From positions 124,001-188,000 of the forward strand of contig DAOTHY010000001.1 in NCBI GenBank assembly GCA_035447925.1: a DNA stretch of 64,000 nucleotides. The letters run 5' to 3'. The stretch's first letter is position 1; the number at the start of each line of letters is the position of its first letter. The position numbers and the translations under genes were made by a program. Positions 26,253-36,146 of this stretch are shown here, piece after piece. Source of the stretch: JASUTC01 sp035447925 (GTDB lineage: Bacteria; Thermotogota; Thermotogae; MWEM01). The notes under the pieces were generated by a model. It searched no databases and had not been told where the DNA came from. It saw nothing but the letters and a program-made list of their open reading frames with translations.

Positions 26253-27194
26253 ATGTCAGTAAATCTAAAGGGAAGAGATTTGATTAGTATTAAAAACTTG
26301 ACCCCGGAGGAGTTTTTCCAGTTTATCGAAACAGCCATTTCGTTAAAAACAGGCCTAAACATGGGTCAAAGGCCGGATATCTTGAAGAACAAAACCCTAG
26401 CTGAGATTTTTCAAAAACCGTCTCTAAGAACAAGGGTTTCTTTCGAGTCATCAATGACCCATCTGGGAGGACATGGTATTTATTTAGGACCCGATGATAT
26501 TAAATTGGGACAAAGGGAAACAACTGAGGACATTGCGAAAGTGCTTTCAGGTATGGTAGACGTAATCATGGCAAGGGTATTCGAAAACAAAACAGTCAAG
26601 GAACTTGCTCAATATGCAACAGTACCTGTAATCAACGGATTGTGTGACTACGAACATCCCACTCAAGCTTTAGGTGACTTTTTAACAATTTACGAGAAAT
26701 TTAGACGTTTTGAAGGGTTAAAAATTGCATATATCGGTGACGGAAATAATGTTTGCAATTCCACCATCTTTTCCGCCGCTTTGATGGGAACACATATCAC
26801 AGCCATAACAGCACCCGGATTTGAACCCACACCGGATGTCATAAGTGATGCTGAAAAATTAGTGGAAAAGTACAATACTGGTTCAAAGATAGCGGTTACC
26901 AATGATGTAGATGAAGGCATAAATGATGCAGATATTGTCTATACGGATGTTTGGGCAAGTATGGGCCAAGAGGCCGAAGCCGAAGAAAAGAAAAAGAAAT
27001 TTCTCGCTTATCAGGTTGACATGGAAAAATTCAACAAAGCTAAACCTACTGCTATCTTTATGCACTGCTTGCCCGCTCATTATGGTGAAGAGTGCACGCA
27101 TGAGGTTGCTCATCATGCAAGAAGTGTCATTTTTGACGAGGCTGCAAACAGAATGCACTCAATAAAAGCAATATTGGCATTAGTTACCCCATAA
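26253..27194 (+). CDS. argF: Ornithine carbamoyltransferase
   Basis: 313 aa. The carbamoyl-phosphate site reads KPSLRTRVSFE (the S-x-R-T motif, with L in place of the more usual T), followed by HPTQALGDF, ornithine-loop DVWASMGQE and HCLPAHYGEE. These distinguish it from aspartate carbamoyltransferase. It converts ornithine and carbamoyl phosphate to citrulline; reversed in catabolism, it feeds ATP synthesis through carbamate kinase. No other arginine gene is near, so the direction is unknown. GGAGGTG precedes the ATG; a strong terminator follows. Confidence 0.95.
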   Translation: MSVNLKGRDLISIKNLTPEEFFQFIETAISLKTGLNMGQRPDILKNKTLAEIFQKPSLRTRVSFESSMTHLGGHGIYLGPDDIKLGQRETTEDIAKVLSGMVDVIMARVFENKTVKELAQYATVPVINGLCDYEHPTQALGDFLTIYEKFRRFEGLKIAYIGDGNNVCNSTIFSAALMGTHITAITAPGFEPTPDVISDAEKLVEKYNTGSKIAVTNDVDEGINDADIVYTDVWASMGQEAEAEEKKKKFLAYQVDMEKFNKAKPTAIFMHCLPAHYGEECTHEVAHHARSVIFDEAANRMHSIKAILALVTP

Positions 27195-27208
27195 CCAATA
27201 AAAATTCA

Positions 27209-27234
27209 GGGGCAATGATTCATTGCCCCTTTTT
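27209..27234 (+). terminator. Terminator after argF
   Basis: GGGGCAATG (27209-27217), loop ATT, CATTGCCCC (27221-27229), then TTTTT. A perfect 9-bp stem with a T-run. Confidence 0.95.
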
Positions 27235-27266
27235 GATGATTTCAATTACTTCAAACAAAGGGGACA

Positions 27267-28025
27267 ATGATGATGAAAAAGATGAACTCAATACTCTTTT
27301 TTTTCTACACCATTTATTATCTTTTTGCGGCAGTGATCCTGTTGTTGTACGGATATATACAACTAAAAAAAGCTCTTAAAATAGAAAAAAAGAATGGGAA
27401 AGCGGCTGCTCAAAAATATATCAGAAAACGTTCTCCCGGATTTTCAAGGAGATTATTTACTTGGTGTGGCATTCATCCACAAATTCAACAATTGGATAAT
27501 ATTCCTTCTCAGGATAATTATATTATTTGTATGAATCATCAGAGTTATCTTGATCCCATGTTAATCCTGGGATTTATATCAGAAAACATTTTTTTACTTG
27601 CCAAAGAAGAACTGAACCGTGCTCCTTTCTTCAAAGAGGCTATGAAATTATTTTGTATCACCATTGACAGAGATGACCCCAAAAATGCGGTCAAGGCATT
27701 AAGAAAGATTTTGGAATACTTAAAAAATGGCGAAAGCATAGGACTCTTTCCCGAAGGAACACGGACAAAAGACAACTTAATCGCAACTTTTGCCCCTGGC
27801 AGTTTAAAAATTGCCTATAAGAGCAAAAAAATACTCGTCCCCCTTGTTGTGGATGGAACAGGCGATGCTATGCCCAGAAAAAGTTGGATCGTCCGACCTG
27901 CGAAAATACAGGCTATTATCCTTGAACCTGTTCACCCTGATGATTTTCCATCATACGAAGTATATGAATCAACCATTCAAGAAAGAATGCAACAAGGATT
28001 AAATAGCCTGAGACTTGGTCATTAG
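27267..28025 (+). CDS. plsC: 1-acyl-sn-glycerol-3-phosphate acyltransferase
   Basis: 252 aa. One or two membrane helices at residues 8-32, acyltransferase motif HQSYLD (HX4D) in ICMNHQSYLDPM, and the glycerol-phosphate-binding FPEGTRTKDN. It adds the second acyl chain to lysophosphatidate at the membrane in phospholipid synthesis. Three ATGs in a row follow AAAGGGG; the first is used here. gpsA, which makes the glycerol-3-phosphate backbone, is convergent 39 bp downstream, so the two lipid genes face each other. Confidence 0.93.
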   Translation: MMMKKMNSILFFFYTIYYLFAAVILLLYGYIQLKKALKIEKKNGKAAAQKYIRKRSPGFSRRLFTWCGIHPQIQQLDNIPSQDNYIICMNHQSYLDPMLILGFISENIFLLAKEELNRAPFFKEAMKLFCITIDRDDPKNAVKALRKILEYLKNGESIGLFPEGTRTKDNLIATFAPGSLKIAYKSKKILVPLVVDGTGDAMPRKSWIVRPAKIQAIILEPVHPDDFPSYEVYESTIQERMQQGLNSLRLGH

Positions 28026-28064
28026 TCCAAACGATAGGGCTTCTGGATTCTCGTTCAGGTATCC

Positions 28065-29048
28065 TCACCAAAATTCCGGTTTTGGTTTTCTTTCCATTAA
28101 ATCTTCGATGCATTTTAAAGGGTCGCTATCCTCATAAAGTACCTGATAGACCTTTTCAGCAATGGGCATTTCAATTTTTTTAGTTTTCAGTATTTTCATT
28201 AGAGCCTTGACCGTGTAAATACCTTCAGCAACCATGTTCATATTTGATAGAATCTGGTCGATTTTTTTCCCCTTTCCAATCTCTTCACCTACATATCTGT
28301 TTCTACTGTGTTTACTCGTACAGGTGACAATCATGTCGCCGATTCCGGAAAGCCCCATAAAAGTTTCTCTTTTAGCTCCCAGAAACTCTCCAAAACGTCT
28401 CATTTCCATGATCGCCCTTGTAATCAGTGCCGCTTTTGTATTATCCCAGGGTCCAAGACCGTCAATAATGCCAGAAGCAATGGCGTAAATATTCTTCAGT
28501 GCCCCACATAGCTCTACACCGACGACATCGTCGTTTGTATAAACACGAAAATAATCGGTGCTGAATATTGCTTGTACTTCTTTTAGAGTATCTCGATTAT
28601 GGCCCGCTGCGACAATATTAGTAGGAATCATATCCAATACTTCTTCTGCGTGTGTTGGGCCTGAGAGTGAACAATAGGGCGCTTTTTCACCGAAATGTTC
28701 CTGACAAATCTGGTGGATGAATTGACCGGTTTCTATTTCGATCCCTTTGGATAAATTGACGATGGTCTTTTCTGTAGGAGGCAATTCACTTATTACTGTT
28801 CTCACTGCCTGTGTGGGTATCGCAATGACGATCATCTCTGCTTTTTGGATAGCCTGATGCAGATCATTCGTTAGACAGATGTTTTGGGGTAATTTTTTTC
28901 CAGGGAAATAATAAGGGTTTTCGTTCCATCTCATACTTTCGATGACTCTTTCGTCTTTTGTCCATCCAACCATATCATGACCCCTTAAGGCTAATAATCT
29001 CGAAATGGCAGTTCCCCAACTACCAAAACCTAAAACGGTGATCCTCAC
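28065..29048 (-). CDS. gpsA: NAD(P)-dependent glycerol-3-phosphate dehydrogenase
   Basis: 327 aa from GTG 29048 (GGGAGG at seven bases; the longer frame to 29072 lacks support). It opens MRITVLGFGSWGTAISRLLA, the dinucleotide-binding GxGxWGTA of GpsA, then SLSGPTHAEEV, KNIYAIASGIIDG and the catalytic lysine region GALKNIYA. It reduces dihydroxyacetone phosphate to sn-glycerol-3-phosphate for phospholipids. It begins 26 bp after tyrA and shares its transcript. Its last codons overlap a short 6-bp hairpin (28068-28085) that could weakly terminate plsC. Confidence 0.95.
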   Translation of the reverse strand: MRITVLGFGSWGTAISRLLALRGHDMVGWTKDERVIESMRWNENPYYFPGKKLPQNICLTNDLHQAIQKAEMIVIAIPTQAVRTVISELPPTEKTIVNLSKGIEIETGQFIHQICQEHFGEKAPYCSLSGPTHAEEVLDMIPTNIVAAGHNRDTLKEVQAIFSTDYFRVYTNDDVVGVELCGALKNIYAIASGIIDGLGPWDNTKAALITRAIMEMRRFGEFLGAKRETFMGLSGIGDMIVTCTSKHSRNRYVGEEIGKGKKIDQILSNMNMVAEGIYTVKALMKILKTKKIEMPIAEKVYQVLYEDSDPLKCIEDLMERKPKPEFW

Positions 29049-29074
29049 GATTATTCCTCCCTTTGATAGCAATT

Positions 29075-29854
29075 TTATGTGTTGTTTATTGTCTTTCGTA
29101 CTGCATCCAGATATGCTTTCATAGCTATGAAATCACGTTTTTCAATGATTTCGGTTAGAGTATTTAATTGAGAATGGATCAGCTTGATTTGTTTAGTGGT
29201 ATAGGGGTTGAAAAGTATCTCTGCCAGTAAATAATCATCTTCATTCATCAAATTTTGTGCAATGTGCATATGTTTTTTAAATGTTGTGCCCGGTACAGCT
29301 TTTTCCTTTAGGCAACTACCAAATACCAAAGAAGAAATAAAGGGTGTAGCCAATGAATAAGCCATGATTTGATCATGATCTTCAAATGAATACTCATACA
29401 GATTTAGTCTCAAAGAATTGAAAAAAGCTTTAAAAAAAGAATGACCGATTTCATCGGATTCTTTAATAATAACTGCGTTTTCTGAAGTAAGATCGTTAAT
29501 ATTGGCAAATGTGGGACCAAACATGGGATGAGTAGAAACGAAACGATGGGAATGGTTCTGATAAAAAACTTTAAGTCCGTATTTTACAGATGTAATATCC
29601 GACAGAATTGTGGAATCAGGAATCAACGACATAATTTCTTCAAAGGCGATAATGGTTTTGTTTAGAGTGACGCAATTAATAACCATTTCAGGTTCAAATT
29701 CTTTTAACTCTTTCAAAACCGAAAAACGTTTGACATGATACAAGTGTTTCATTTGTTTTGGATCCGGATCGTAAATCGCTACTTCATGGTCTTGATTTAA
29801 CTCCTCAGCAAACCATTTCCCCATTTTCCCGGCGCCTAAGATAAATATCTTCAT
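29075..29854 (-). CDS. tyrA: Prephenate dehydrogenase family protein
   Basis: 259 aa. N-terminal Rossmann motif FILGAGKMGKWFAEEL and the family signature STHPMFGPT (substrate-binding histidine), then a helical dimerisation domain. It oxidises prephenate to 4-hydroxyphenylpyruvate (or arogenate to tyrosine). No chorismate mutase or ACT domain is fused. No other aromatic-pathway gene is nearby, so the substrate is inferred from the family only. The first gene of a two-gene unit with gpsA; AGAGGGGA lies upstream of the ATG. Confidence 0.8.
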   Translation of the reverse strand: MKIFILGAGKMGKWFAEELNQDHEVAIYDPDPKQMKHLYHVKRFSVLKELKEFEPEMVINCVTLNKTIIAFEEIMSLIPDSTILSDITSVKYGLKVFYQNHSHRFVSTHPMFGPTFANINDLTSENAVIIKESDEIGHSFFKAFFNSLRLNLYEYSFEDHDQIMAYSLATPFISSLVFGSCLKEKAVPGTTFKKHMHIAQNLMNEDDYLLAEILFNPYTTKQIKLIHSQLNTLTEIIEKRDFIAMKAYLDAVRKTINNT

Positions 29855-29894
29855 AGATTCCCCTCTCTTGATTAAAAAATGAAAAGCTCAGCAC

Positions 29895-29903
29895 ATTGTA
29901 TCA
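29895..29903 (-). promoter_or_regulatory. Extended -10 promoter of tyrA-gpsA
   Basis: Minus-strand TGATACAAT, 41 bp upstream of the tyrA start. No -35 matching consensus. Confidence 0.5.
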
Positions 29904-29931
29904 CAACGAATCAGTAACCGGTTTATCTGTG

Positions 29932-32286
29932 TTATGGTATTTGTTTCCAAAAATGATCAAGAATGGATCTGATTTCTTTTTCATTTCTGATACTAATGGC
30001 ATGAGACCAATCGGCAGGAAAAATGAACGGGTAAGGTTTTCTGATAAAGCGTTCGTCTATGAGAATAACTGCTCCCTTATCATCATGTGATCGAATCACT
30101 CTGCCAACTGCTTGCATAACTTTGTTGGCTCCAGGAATAATATAGGCGTATTCCCAACCTTTCCCCAGTTTTTCTTGATAATAGTCTTTTATAATATCTC
30201 TGTCAAATCCAATTTGAGGCAAACCAACTCCAACAATGATGGCTCCGCTTAATCGACTGCCGATTAGATCGATTCCTTCACCAAAAATCCCGCCCATCAA
30301 GACAAAACCGACAAAAGTCTGTTCGGGGGAGTGTTTGAAAGCATCTAAAAATGCTTCTCTTTCAGATTCGCTCATGAGAGGTGTTTGCATCCTTGTTAAG
30401 ATATGTGGGCATTTTTCTGTGAACAAATGGTAGATCATTTCCATGTATTTGTAGGATGGGAAAAAAACCATATAGTTACCCGTGTGTTTGGTCATCAGTT
30501 CGATATTCTTTACGATAGCAGCTGCAGAGTATATTCTCGCATGGTATTTAGTGGAAATCTTAGAATTAACCAGTAAACAAAGTCTTTGTTGATTAAACGG
30601 CGACCTAAGAATCAGAGAATAATCGTCATCTTTAGAACCAAACAACTGTTTGTAATAATCCAGAGGTGATAATGTTGCAGAAAAAAAAACGCATGAGCTT
30701 CCTTTTTCTATCATTTCTCTAATATGAAGAGAAGGATCGATACAGTAAAGGGTTAAAGTTTCTTCGGTATTATCGTAAATGGTGATATAATGATCGTCAT
30801 ATCTTTCCATTGCATTATTGAAGGTGTTTAATTCGAAAAAGTAATCAGTGAGTTTTTCCTTTAACGCATCAAACCCAGGCGTCATCAGGTAAGAAGCAAT
30901 TTCTTTTAAAACTGTTTCAAGGGGTTCTTTGATATCTTCAGGCAGTTCTTTTTTTTTCCATTTTGTCTCCAAATTCTCATTGAGGAAATAATAAGCGACC
31001 TCTGTTTCCAATTTTCTGGCACTGATGGCTATTTTTGACTCAGTATGCCTGACATCGTTTCGCAATTTGCGTAAACGATCAAGGGAGAGAGGTGCTGAAT
31101 ACATTTCTCTTGATCTATCTGGAAGGTTGTGGGCTTCATCGATCAAAAAGATATAAGGTCCTTTTTCTTCAAAATATCGTCTCAGATAAGCCCGTGGATC
31201 GAATAAATAATTATAATCGCAAATAATGCAATCCGAAAACTCTGACAAATCCAATGAAAGCTCATAAGGGCAAATTGAAAATCGCTTTGCATGCTCTTGT
31301 ATCATTCTGCGGCTGTAATGTCCTTCTTCTTTTATTATTTCAAGTAAAGCATCGTTAATCCTGTTATAATGGCCATTGGCATAAGGACAACTGTAAGGAT
31401 TACATTTGAATTCCTGATTGATACACATTTTTTCTTTGGCTGTGATCACGATTGATTTTAATTTTAGTCCTTTTGTTCTTAGAAGATTTAGGGTGTTTTC
31501 TACAGTCTGTCGAGTGATGGTTTTAGAAGTAAGATAAAAAAGAGGACCGGCCAAGTTTTTCTCCATGGCTTTAATTGATGGAAATAGCGTTGCCAGAGTT
31601 TTACCGGTTCCGGTAGGTGCTTGTGCAAATAATTTCTTGTTGTCCTTTATTGTATGGTATACCATAATGGAGAACCTTCTCTGACCTTCCCGGAAATGAG
31701 GGAAAGGGAATTGCAGATTCTTGATGCTGGTATTTCTCAGCTCAATCCAGTCATCTTTTAACTTTAACCATTTGGAATATAGAACACACAATTCATTGAA
31801 AAAATTCTCAAGGACTTCTTTGGAGTAAAAAAAATCAAGATGCTTCATGTCTTCCGTATCGATGTTAAAGTAAGTGATTCGCAAATGAACAGATTCCAAT
31901 TTTTCTCTGCTACAAATCATATGACCATAACACATACACTGTCTAAGGTGGTTTTGATCCAAAATAGCATCAATATCTTCCAAAGGTACTTTTGTTGTTT
32001 TTATTTCATCAACTGTTATTTCTTTCTGATGAGTGTGTATTCCATCGGCTCTTCCGAATATTGATAACAACATTTTTTGGTTTTGATAAATGCCGTTCAA
32101 ATAGACTTCACTTTCATATTTTCCTGGAAAACTGTCTTCATACTGTTTTTGAATTCGCTTATGTGCTTTAGTCCCAATAGTGGCTCTTTCTCTCATATCC
32201 GGGGCATTGAAGCGATTATCTAGATTTCCCGATCTGAATAAAAATTCAATAAGTTCCCTAACCGATACCGAATGCTCTTTCAACAA
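29932..32286 (-). CDS. XPD/DinG-type helicase with N-terminal PD-(D/E)XK nuclease-like domain
   Basis: 784 aa. Residues 25-140 carry nuclease-like residues H42, D81 (FGRADGI) and E94-x-K96 (VDEIKTTK), as in Cas4/RecB-type nucleases. The helicase follows: Walker A APTGTGKT at 223-230, four cysteines C288, C295, C300 and C339 positioned for the XPD-type iron-sulfur cluster, DEAH at 383-386 and the C-terminal GIFGEGIDL...QAVGRVIRS motor. Such proteins unwind 5-to-3 and may cut. The TTG start has AAGGAG seven bases upstream and overlaps the CHAT-protease stop by 7 bp, so the two are translated together. It ends the cassette that begins with the sigma-like gene. Confidence 0.85.
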   Translation of the reverse strand: MLKEHSVSVRELIEFLFRSGNLDNRFNAPDMRERATIGTKAHKRIQKQYEDSFPGKYESEVYLNGIYQNQKMLLSIFGRADGIHTHQKEITVDEIKTTKVPLEDIDAILDQNHLRQCMCYGHMICSREKLESVHLRITYFNIDTEDMKHLDFFYSKEVLENFFNELCVLYSKWLKLKDDWIELRNTSIKNLQFPFPHFREGQRRFSIMVYHTIKDNKKLFAQAPTGTGKTLATLFPSIKAMEKNLAGPLFYLTSKTITRQTVENTLNLLRTKGLKLKSIVITAKEKMCINQEFKCNPYSCPYANGHYNRINDALLEIIKEEGHYSRRMIQEHAKRFSICPYELSLDLSEFSDCIICDYNYLFDPRAYLRRYFEEKGPYIFLIDEAHNLPDRSREMYSAPLSLDRLRKLRNDVRHTESKIAISARKLETEVAYYFLNENLETKWKKKELPEDIKEPLETVLKEIASYLMTPGFDALKEKLTDYFFELNTFNNAMERYDDHYITIYDNTEETLTLYCIDPSLHIREMIEKGSSCVFFSATLSPLDYYKQLFGSKDDDYSLILRSPFNQQRLCLLVNSKISTKYHARIYSAAAIVKNIELMTKHTGNYMVFFPSYKYMEMIYHLFTEKCPHILTRMQTPLMSESEREAFLDAFKHSPEQTFVGFVLMGGIFGEGIDLIGSRLSGAIIVGVGLPQIGFDRDIIKDYYQEKLGKGWEYAYIIPGANKVMQAVGRVIRSHDDKGAVILIDERFIRKPYPFIFPADWSHAISIRNEKEIRSILDHFWKQIP

Positions 32287-35200
32287 TAGTTTTCTCCTTG
32301 GACGTTCTCAGAAAAAGCCTCAGAAAAATCCGTTGAATGCAAGTTGGTATTTGATGTAATCAATCGAACAGGGGAATCGTCCCCATAAATAATGAAGCCA
32401 CCCCATATCCATGAAGGGGCTTCTCCCCACTGGCTTCTCAACTGATGAATCAATTTCTGTTTTGAGGCCTTTAAAGCTTCGGATTTTTTCATCCCGGTCA
32501 GTAGGAAATTGTAAAAAAAAGACATTAGTTTTACCGTAAAAACATCCGGTACATTCCATAGGCTGACCATAACTGATGAAACACCTGAAGAAATCAAAGC
32601 TGAACAAAGCCCCATGATACCCTCTCCTGGATTTATTTGACCAAGACCGGTTTTACAAGCAGAAAGTACAACAATTTCTGTATTGAGTAAATTTACTGAT
32701 AAAATATCCGATGCCGTTAATAAGCCATCTTCATAAATTTCCGGTATAGTCTCACCTCTAAGAATATTGTTAATGCCACTTAAAGCTATACCGCAACGCG
32801 CATAGGGATGTACATCTACCCGATTTTCGAGATAAAAACCATGGGTGGCCAAATGGAGAATAGACGGGGACGTTATTTTTTTCATTTCACCATCATTTAC
32901 AGAATCTTTGCTGAATACGAACACATCATCCTTTTTTAAGCCTTGTCCAAAGAGAAGGTTTGATATTTCCTGCGCTTCAGAAGCGGTTCCAGGTAATTCT
33001 TCAAATTCTTCCAATTCTTTTATCAACAGCTGGTTCTGGTAAGAGATTTCTTTTTTAAGGTTTGGATCATTATTGATTTCAAATGAGGGGTTGGCAAAAA
33101 TATATACTTTGTTATTAAATTCTTTGACATTTTCTTTTTGATTAATCAAATCCCTTCCTGAACAAAGGTATTGAACAGCGTAGTTTTCTATGAGATAATG
33201 ACCGTTTTCGCAAATAAGTGTTTCAAAAGGAAGGTTGTTAAACTCACCATCAGGTGAAACAAATAGTTTGTTAATTCGGGAAAGATTAAGTTGCGTTTGA
33301 TTTTGAAAAAGAATCTGCCATATTTTTTGATGGAATAACTCAGGTGCTGAGCTGTTTTGAAGCACAGCCGAAGGGGATTTCTCCCCACGCATATGGCCGG
33401 TTTCACGAAATTGGCCCTTCTTGATGATCTGTTCAATTTCGCTGGCATTGTCAATAAAATAATAATGTGTTTTGTCATGATGGATATAGAACAGGATATA
33501 GCCAGTCGTTTGATTTTGTCTCGTGGATCTTTTTTTGTCTTGACTGTAGACAACCGATTCATAAAAATCAAAAAAGTTAAATTTAAAAATATCCACAAAC
33601 AAAGCGTCTTGAGGAATCTTGCTTTGTAGCAGTTTGAGCGTTGCTCTTTTTGTTTTTGAATGTAATAGAAACGTTGATTCAGGTGACATGCGGAAAGCAC
33701 TGGCTATTCTGCTTTCAATTGTATCAGCCTTTGAGTTGAGTTCTTTTATCTTTTTTCTGTTTTCCTCAGCAGTTTCACTAAAATAACCTTTGGTTGTCCG
33801 CAGTACAATTTCTTCTTTTATCCTGATCAACGACTCAAAGAGGTCTTTTAAAAATGGGTTTGTGCCTTTTAAAATGGAGTGATAACGTTCGACTCCTGTT
33901 TCAAAAACGACCGCTTTTCTTCTTAAAATAATGCCAAAGATCTCTTGCATCATGTCGTTTATTTGAGAGTCATTCACTTTTTGTTCTTTTTGGAGTAGAT
34001 AAAAAAGACTAAGAAGTTTGTTCAATTCACCATCTATTCGTTGTAAAAAATTCCATGCATAGTCTCTGGAAAAGGATGTTGATACTTCAAGCAGTATATC
34101 ATTTTGGATATCAGTCGCTTCCTTGAGGATGTTATAAGCTGCTTCTGGTTGAGAGAAGACAATGAAACTGTGTGCGAGCATACCTAAGATCTTGGTATAC
34201 TGAATATGTCTTTTTCCGGTTAATTGTTCTTGTATTTTCAACGCCATTTCCAAGTTGTCAAAAGTGGATAAGTCATCTTGGTTGATGAGATAGATTTTTG
34301 AAAGATTGGAAAGAATTTTAATTTTAATATCAGGAATCATTTCACAGGACTGCAACGGTTTTAATATTTTCATGGCTTTAGCTGTATTCCCCAAGTTGAT
34401 TAGCAAAACAGCATAATTAATTTTGATTTTCAACAACGTAATCGGCATGTTTTTTGTATTACAGTTCAGCAATTCTTCAAAGCCTTGTTGAGCAACTTCC
34501 AATTTACCCAGATGAAGCTGTGCTGAGAGAAGGTTGTTGCAGGTGGTGATGGTTTTTGGATGATCCTTTCCGAAAATTTTTTGTGAATAATCAAATGATT
34601 TTTGTAAATGATTTTCCGCTGCTTCGTAATTCCCGGTTTCCAAATACAACACACCCATATTATTTTCTATGGTGTCTGTTAATTCATCTGTTCCGTTTAA
34701 TTGTGAGATTTCTAGTGCCATCAGATATTTTTCGATAGATTTAGCGTATTTTCCCCAATACTGATACAAAAGTCCCGTATTCCAAAGGGTTTTGATATAG
34801 TCTTCAATGTGTCCGATAATTTCGCTTTCGAAAATCTTTAAGACTTCAGTAAAAATTTTTTCAGCTTCCGTAAATCTACCTAATTCAGTATATAAAAGCG
34901 CTAAATTGGAAGACGTTTCAATTGTATCAGGATGAGAACCGCCAAAAAGAGCTCTTCGACTATCATAAGCTTGTTTATAATAATCCATTGCAAAATCATA
35001 ATTTCCTTTATAATAATGCAATTCTCCAAGGAGGTTTTTGATAAAGGCGATAAAGTCATTATTTGGTTGAGTTCTCTCCATTTCCTGCTTTAAAATTTTT
35101 AGTACTAATGCTTCAATATGATCGAAAAATCCAAAAAGCAAGCAAGTTTGATTAATCATCAGGGTTAATTCTTTTTTTGACGAATAATTATATTGATTGT

Positions 35201-35315
35201 CTACAAGCATTTGTTCAACGATTTGTTCTGAATACTCAAGAAATTGATCAGTTTGCTGCAGTTTTGCGAAGCCTTTTATTTTTTTTTTAATGTTTTTGAG
35301 AGATGAATTTTCCAT
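32280..35315 (-). CDS. TPR-CHAT caspase-like protease
   Basis: 1011 aa, no signal or membrane segment. Tetratricopeptide repeats fill about residues 85-400, for example GNYDFAMDYYKQAYDSRRAL, LGRFTEAEKIFTEVLKIF and TGNYEAAENHLQKSFDYS. A linker follows (about 430-560), then a CHAT peptidase domain to the C-terminus. The catalytic dyad is intact: H825 in HLATHGFY and C887 in VVLSACKTGLGQ, with LCSALISSGVSSVMVSLWNV. CHAT proteases cut after a ligand or partner is sensed by the repeats. It starts 20 bp after a zinc-finger gene and two after a sigma-like gene, the logical substrate and output. Its stop overlaps the helicase start. Confidence 0.9.
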   Translation of the reverse strand: MENSSLKNIKKKIKGFAKLQQTDQFLEYSEQIVEQMLVDNQYNYSSKKELTLMINQTCLLFGFFDHIEALVLKILKQEMERTQPNNDFIAFIKNLLGELHYYKGNYDFAMDYYKQAYDSRRALFGGSHPDTIETSSNLALLYTELGRFTEAEKIFTEVLKIFESEIIGHIEDYIKTLWNTGLLYQYWGKYAKSIEKYLMALEISQLNGTDELTDTIENNMGVLYLETGNYEAAENHLQKSFDYSQKIFGKDHPKTITTCNNLLSAQLHLGKLEVAQQGFEELLNCNTKNMPITLLKIKINYAVLLINLGNTAKAMKILKPLQSCEMIPDIKIKILSNLSKIYLINQDDLSTFDNLEMALKIQEQLTGKRHIQYTKILGMLAHSFIVFSQPEAAYNILKEATDIQNDILLEVSTSFSRDYAWNFLQRIDGELNKLLSLFYLLQKEQKVNDSQINDMMQEIFGIILRRKAVVFETGVERYHSILKGTNPFLKDLFESLIRIKEEIVLRTTKGYFSETAEENRKKIKELNSKADTIESRIASAFRMSPESTFLLHSKTKRATLKLLQSKIPQDALFVDIFKFNFFDFYESVVYSQDKKRSTRQNQTTGYILFYIHHDKTHYYFIDNASEIEQIIKKGQFRETGHMRGEKSPSAVLQNSSAPELFHQKIWQILFQNQTQLNLSRINKLFVSPDGEFNNLPFETLICENGHYLIENYAVQYLCSGRDLINQKENVKEFNNKVYIFANPSFEINNDPNLKKEISYQNQLLIKELEEFEELPGTASEAQEISNLLFGQGLKKDDVFVFSKDSVNDGEMKKITSPSILHLATHGFYLENRVDVHPYARCGIALSGINNILRGETIPEIYEDGLLTASDILSVNLLNTEIVVLSACKTGLGQINPGEGIMGLCSALISSGVSSVMVSLWNVPDVFTVKLMSFFYNFLLTGMKKSEALKASKQKLIHQLRSQWGEAPSWIWGGFIIYGDDSPVRLITSNTNLHSTDFSEAFSENVQGENYC

Positions 35316-35335
35316 TTTTACCCCTCTCTTTCTTT

Positions 35336-36127
35336 TTAGGAGAGTTTGCTCTGCTTTTGTATAGAAAAGGGTTCAAAAGCTAGTAGGTATTTTCCTGGGT
35401 TTAACCCTTCAATTGAAACCTCAAACTGATCTTTGTTTTTTGATTCGTAAGCCGTTCGAATGATGGGTTTTCCGCTTTGAGTGGGGATTAATATGATCAC
35501 GGGTGAAGATTGCCAACCTGGTGCTTTATTGCAAATAATGTGTATGGCCTTTGTTTGAGAATGAGCCTGTATTTCTAATATCATCTTTTCTTGTAAATAG
35601 CCATTAAGTATATTTTCGCGTTTTTTCTCGAATGGTGTGTTTGTGTTTCCCCTCATAGCGAATGATTCCACTGGGTACTTGAATACAAGAGGGTTTTCCG
35701 GATTCATGGTGCTTTTTTTAAAGATTTTTGTAATATTTGATATGCCGTTATATGAAGTATCCATGACTACATCCACAGTATTGCTTATGAAAACACCCCA
35801 TTCTTTTAGCCAGTTTAAAATTCTGATTCTGATAGATTGATCTTGATATGGAAGTTCTTTCAGAATATTGATCATCATTTTTTGGCTCCGGGTAGGTTTT
35901 TCTTCTGTCCATTCCTGAAAAGAAATTGAGAAATCCAAGGCCTTTGTGAGCCTTGACAAACACAGGTCACATTCATTTAAATGCTCTTCCATTCGGATGA
36001 TTTCTTCCATCGGTAAAACTGGAATTTCCTTGCTATGATGAATAGGAGGGTAAAAAACAGACCTTTTTTGGATATATTCAGAATCAATGTATTTTTCGAT
36101 TTGTTCAATCGTCAAATGCTCTTTCAT
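35336..36127 (-). CDS. Zinc-finger protein, putative cytosolic anti-sigma factor
   Basis: 263 aa. Near residue 49 it has H-x3-C-x2-C (HLNECDLC: H49, C53, C56), the ZAS/zf-HC2-type cluster of anti-sigma factors; nearby H30/H31 could be the fourth ligand. There is no transmembrane helix, so unlike most such proteins it would be soluble. The middle is helical, and the last 95 residues form a beta-rich domain (IHIICNKAPGW, VSIEGLNPGKYLLAF). It lies between the sigma-like gene and the CHAT protease, which makes it the likely sigma inhibitor and protease substrate; this is inference. GAGGTG precedes the ATG. Confidence 0.6.
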   Translation of the reverse strand: MKEHLTIEQIEKYIDSEYIQKRSVFYPPIHHSKEIPVLPMEEIIRMEEHLNECDLCLSRLTKALDFSISFQEWTEEKPTRSQKMMINILKELPYQDQSIRIRILNWLKEWGVFISNTVDVVMDTSYNGISNITKIFKKSTMNPENPLVFKYPVESFAMRGNTNTPFEKKRENILNGYLQEKMILEIQAHSQTKAIHIICNKAPGWQSSPVIILIPTQSGKPIIRTAYESKNKDQFEVSIEGLNPGKYLLAFEPFSIQKQSKLS

Positions 36128-36146
36128 AATAACACCTCACTATTCT

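Noticed and set aside
28068..28085. CCAAAA-TTCCGG-TTTTGG hairpin as the plsC terminator
   Set aside because: The stem is only 6 bp, A/T-rich, and encodes the last codons of gpsA; the T-run is interrupted. Kept only as a weak possibility.
33188..33700. A 170-codon open frame on the minus strand within the CHAT gene
   Set aside because: It is out of frame with the well-supported TPR-CHAT protein, has no ribosome binding site and shows biased composition typical of a shadow frame.
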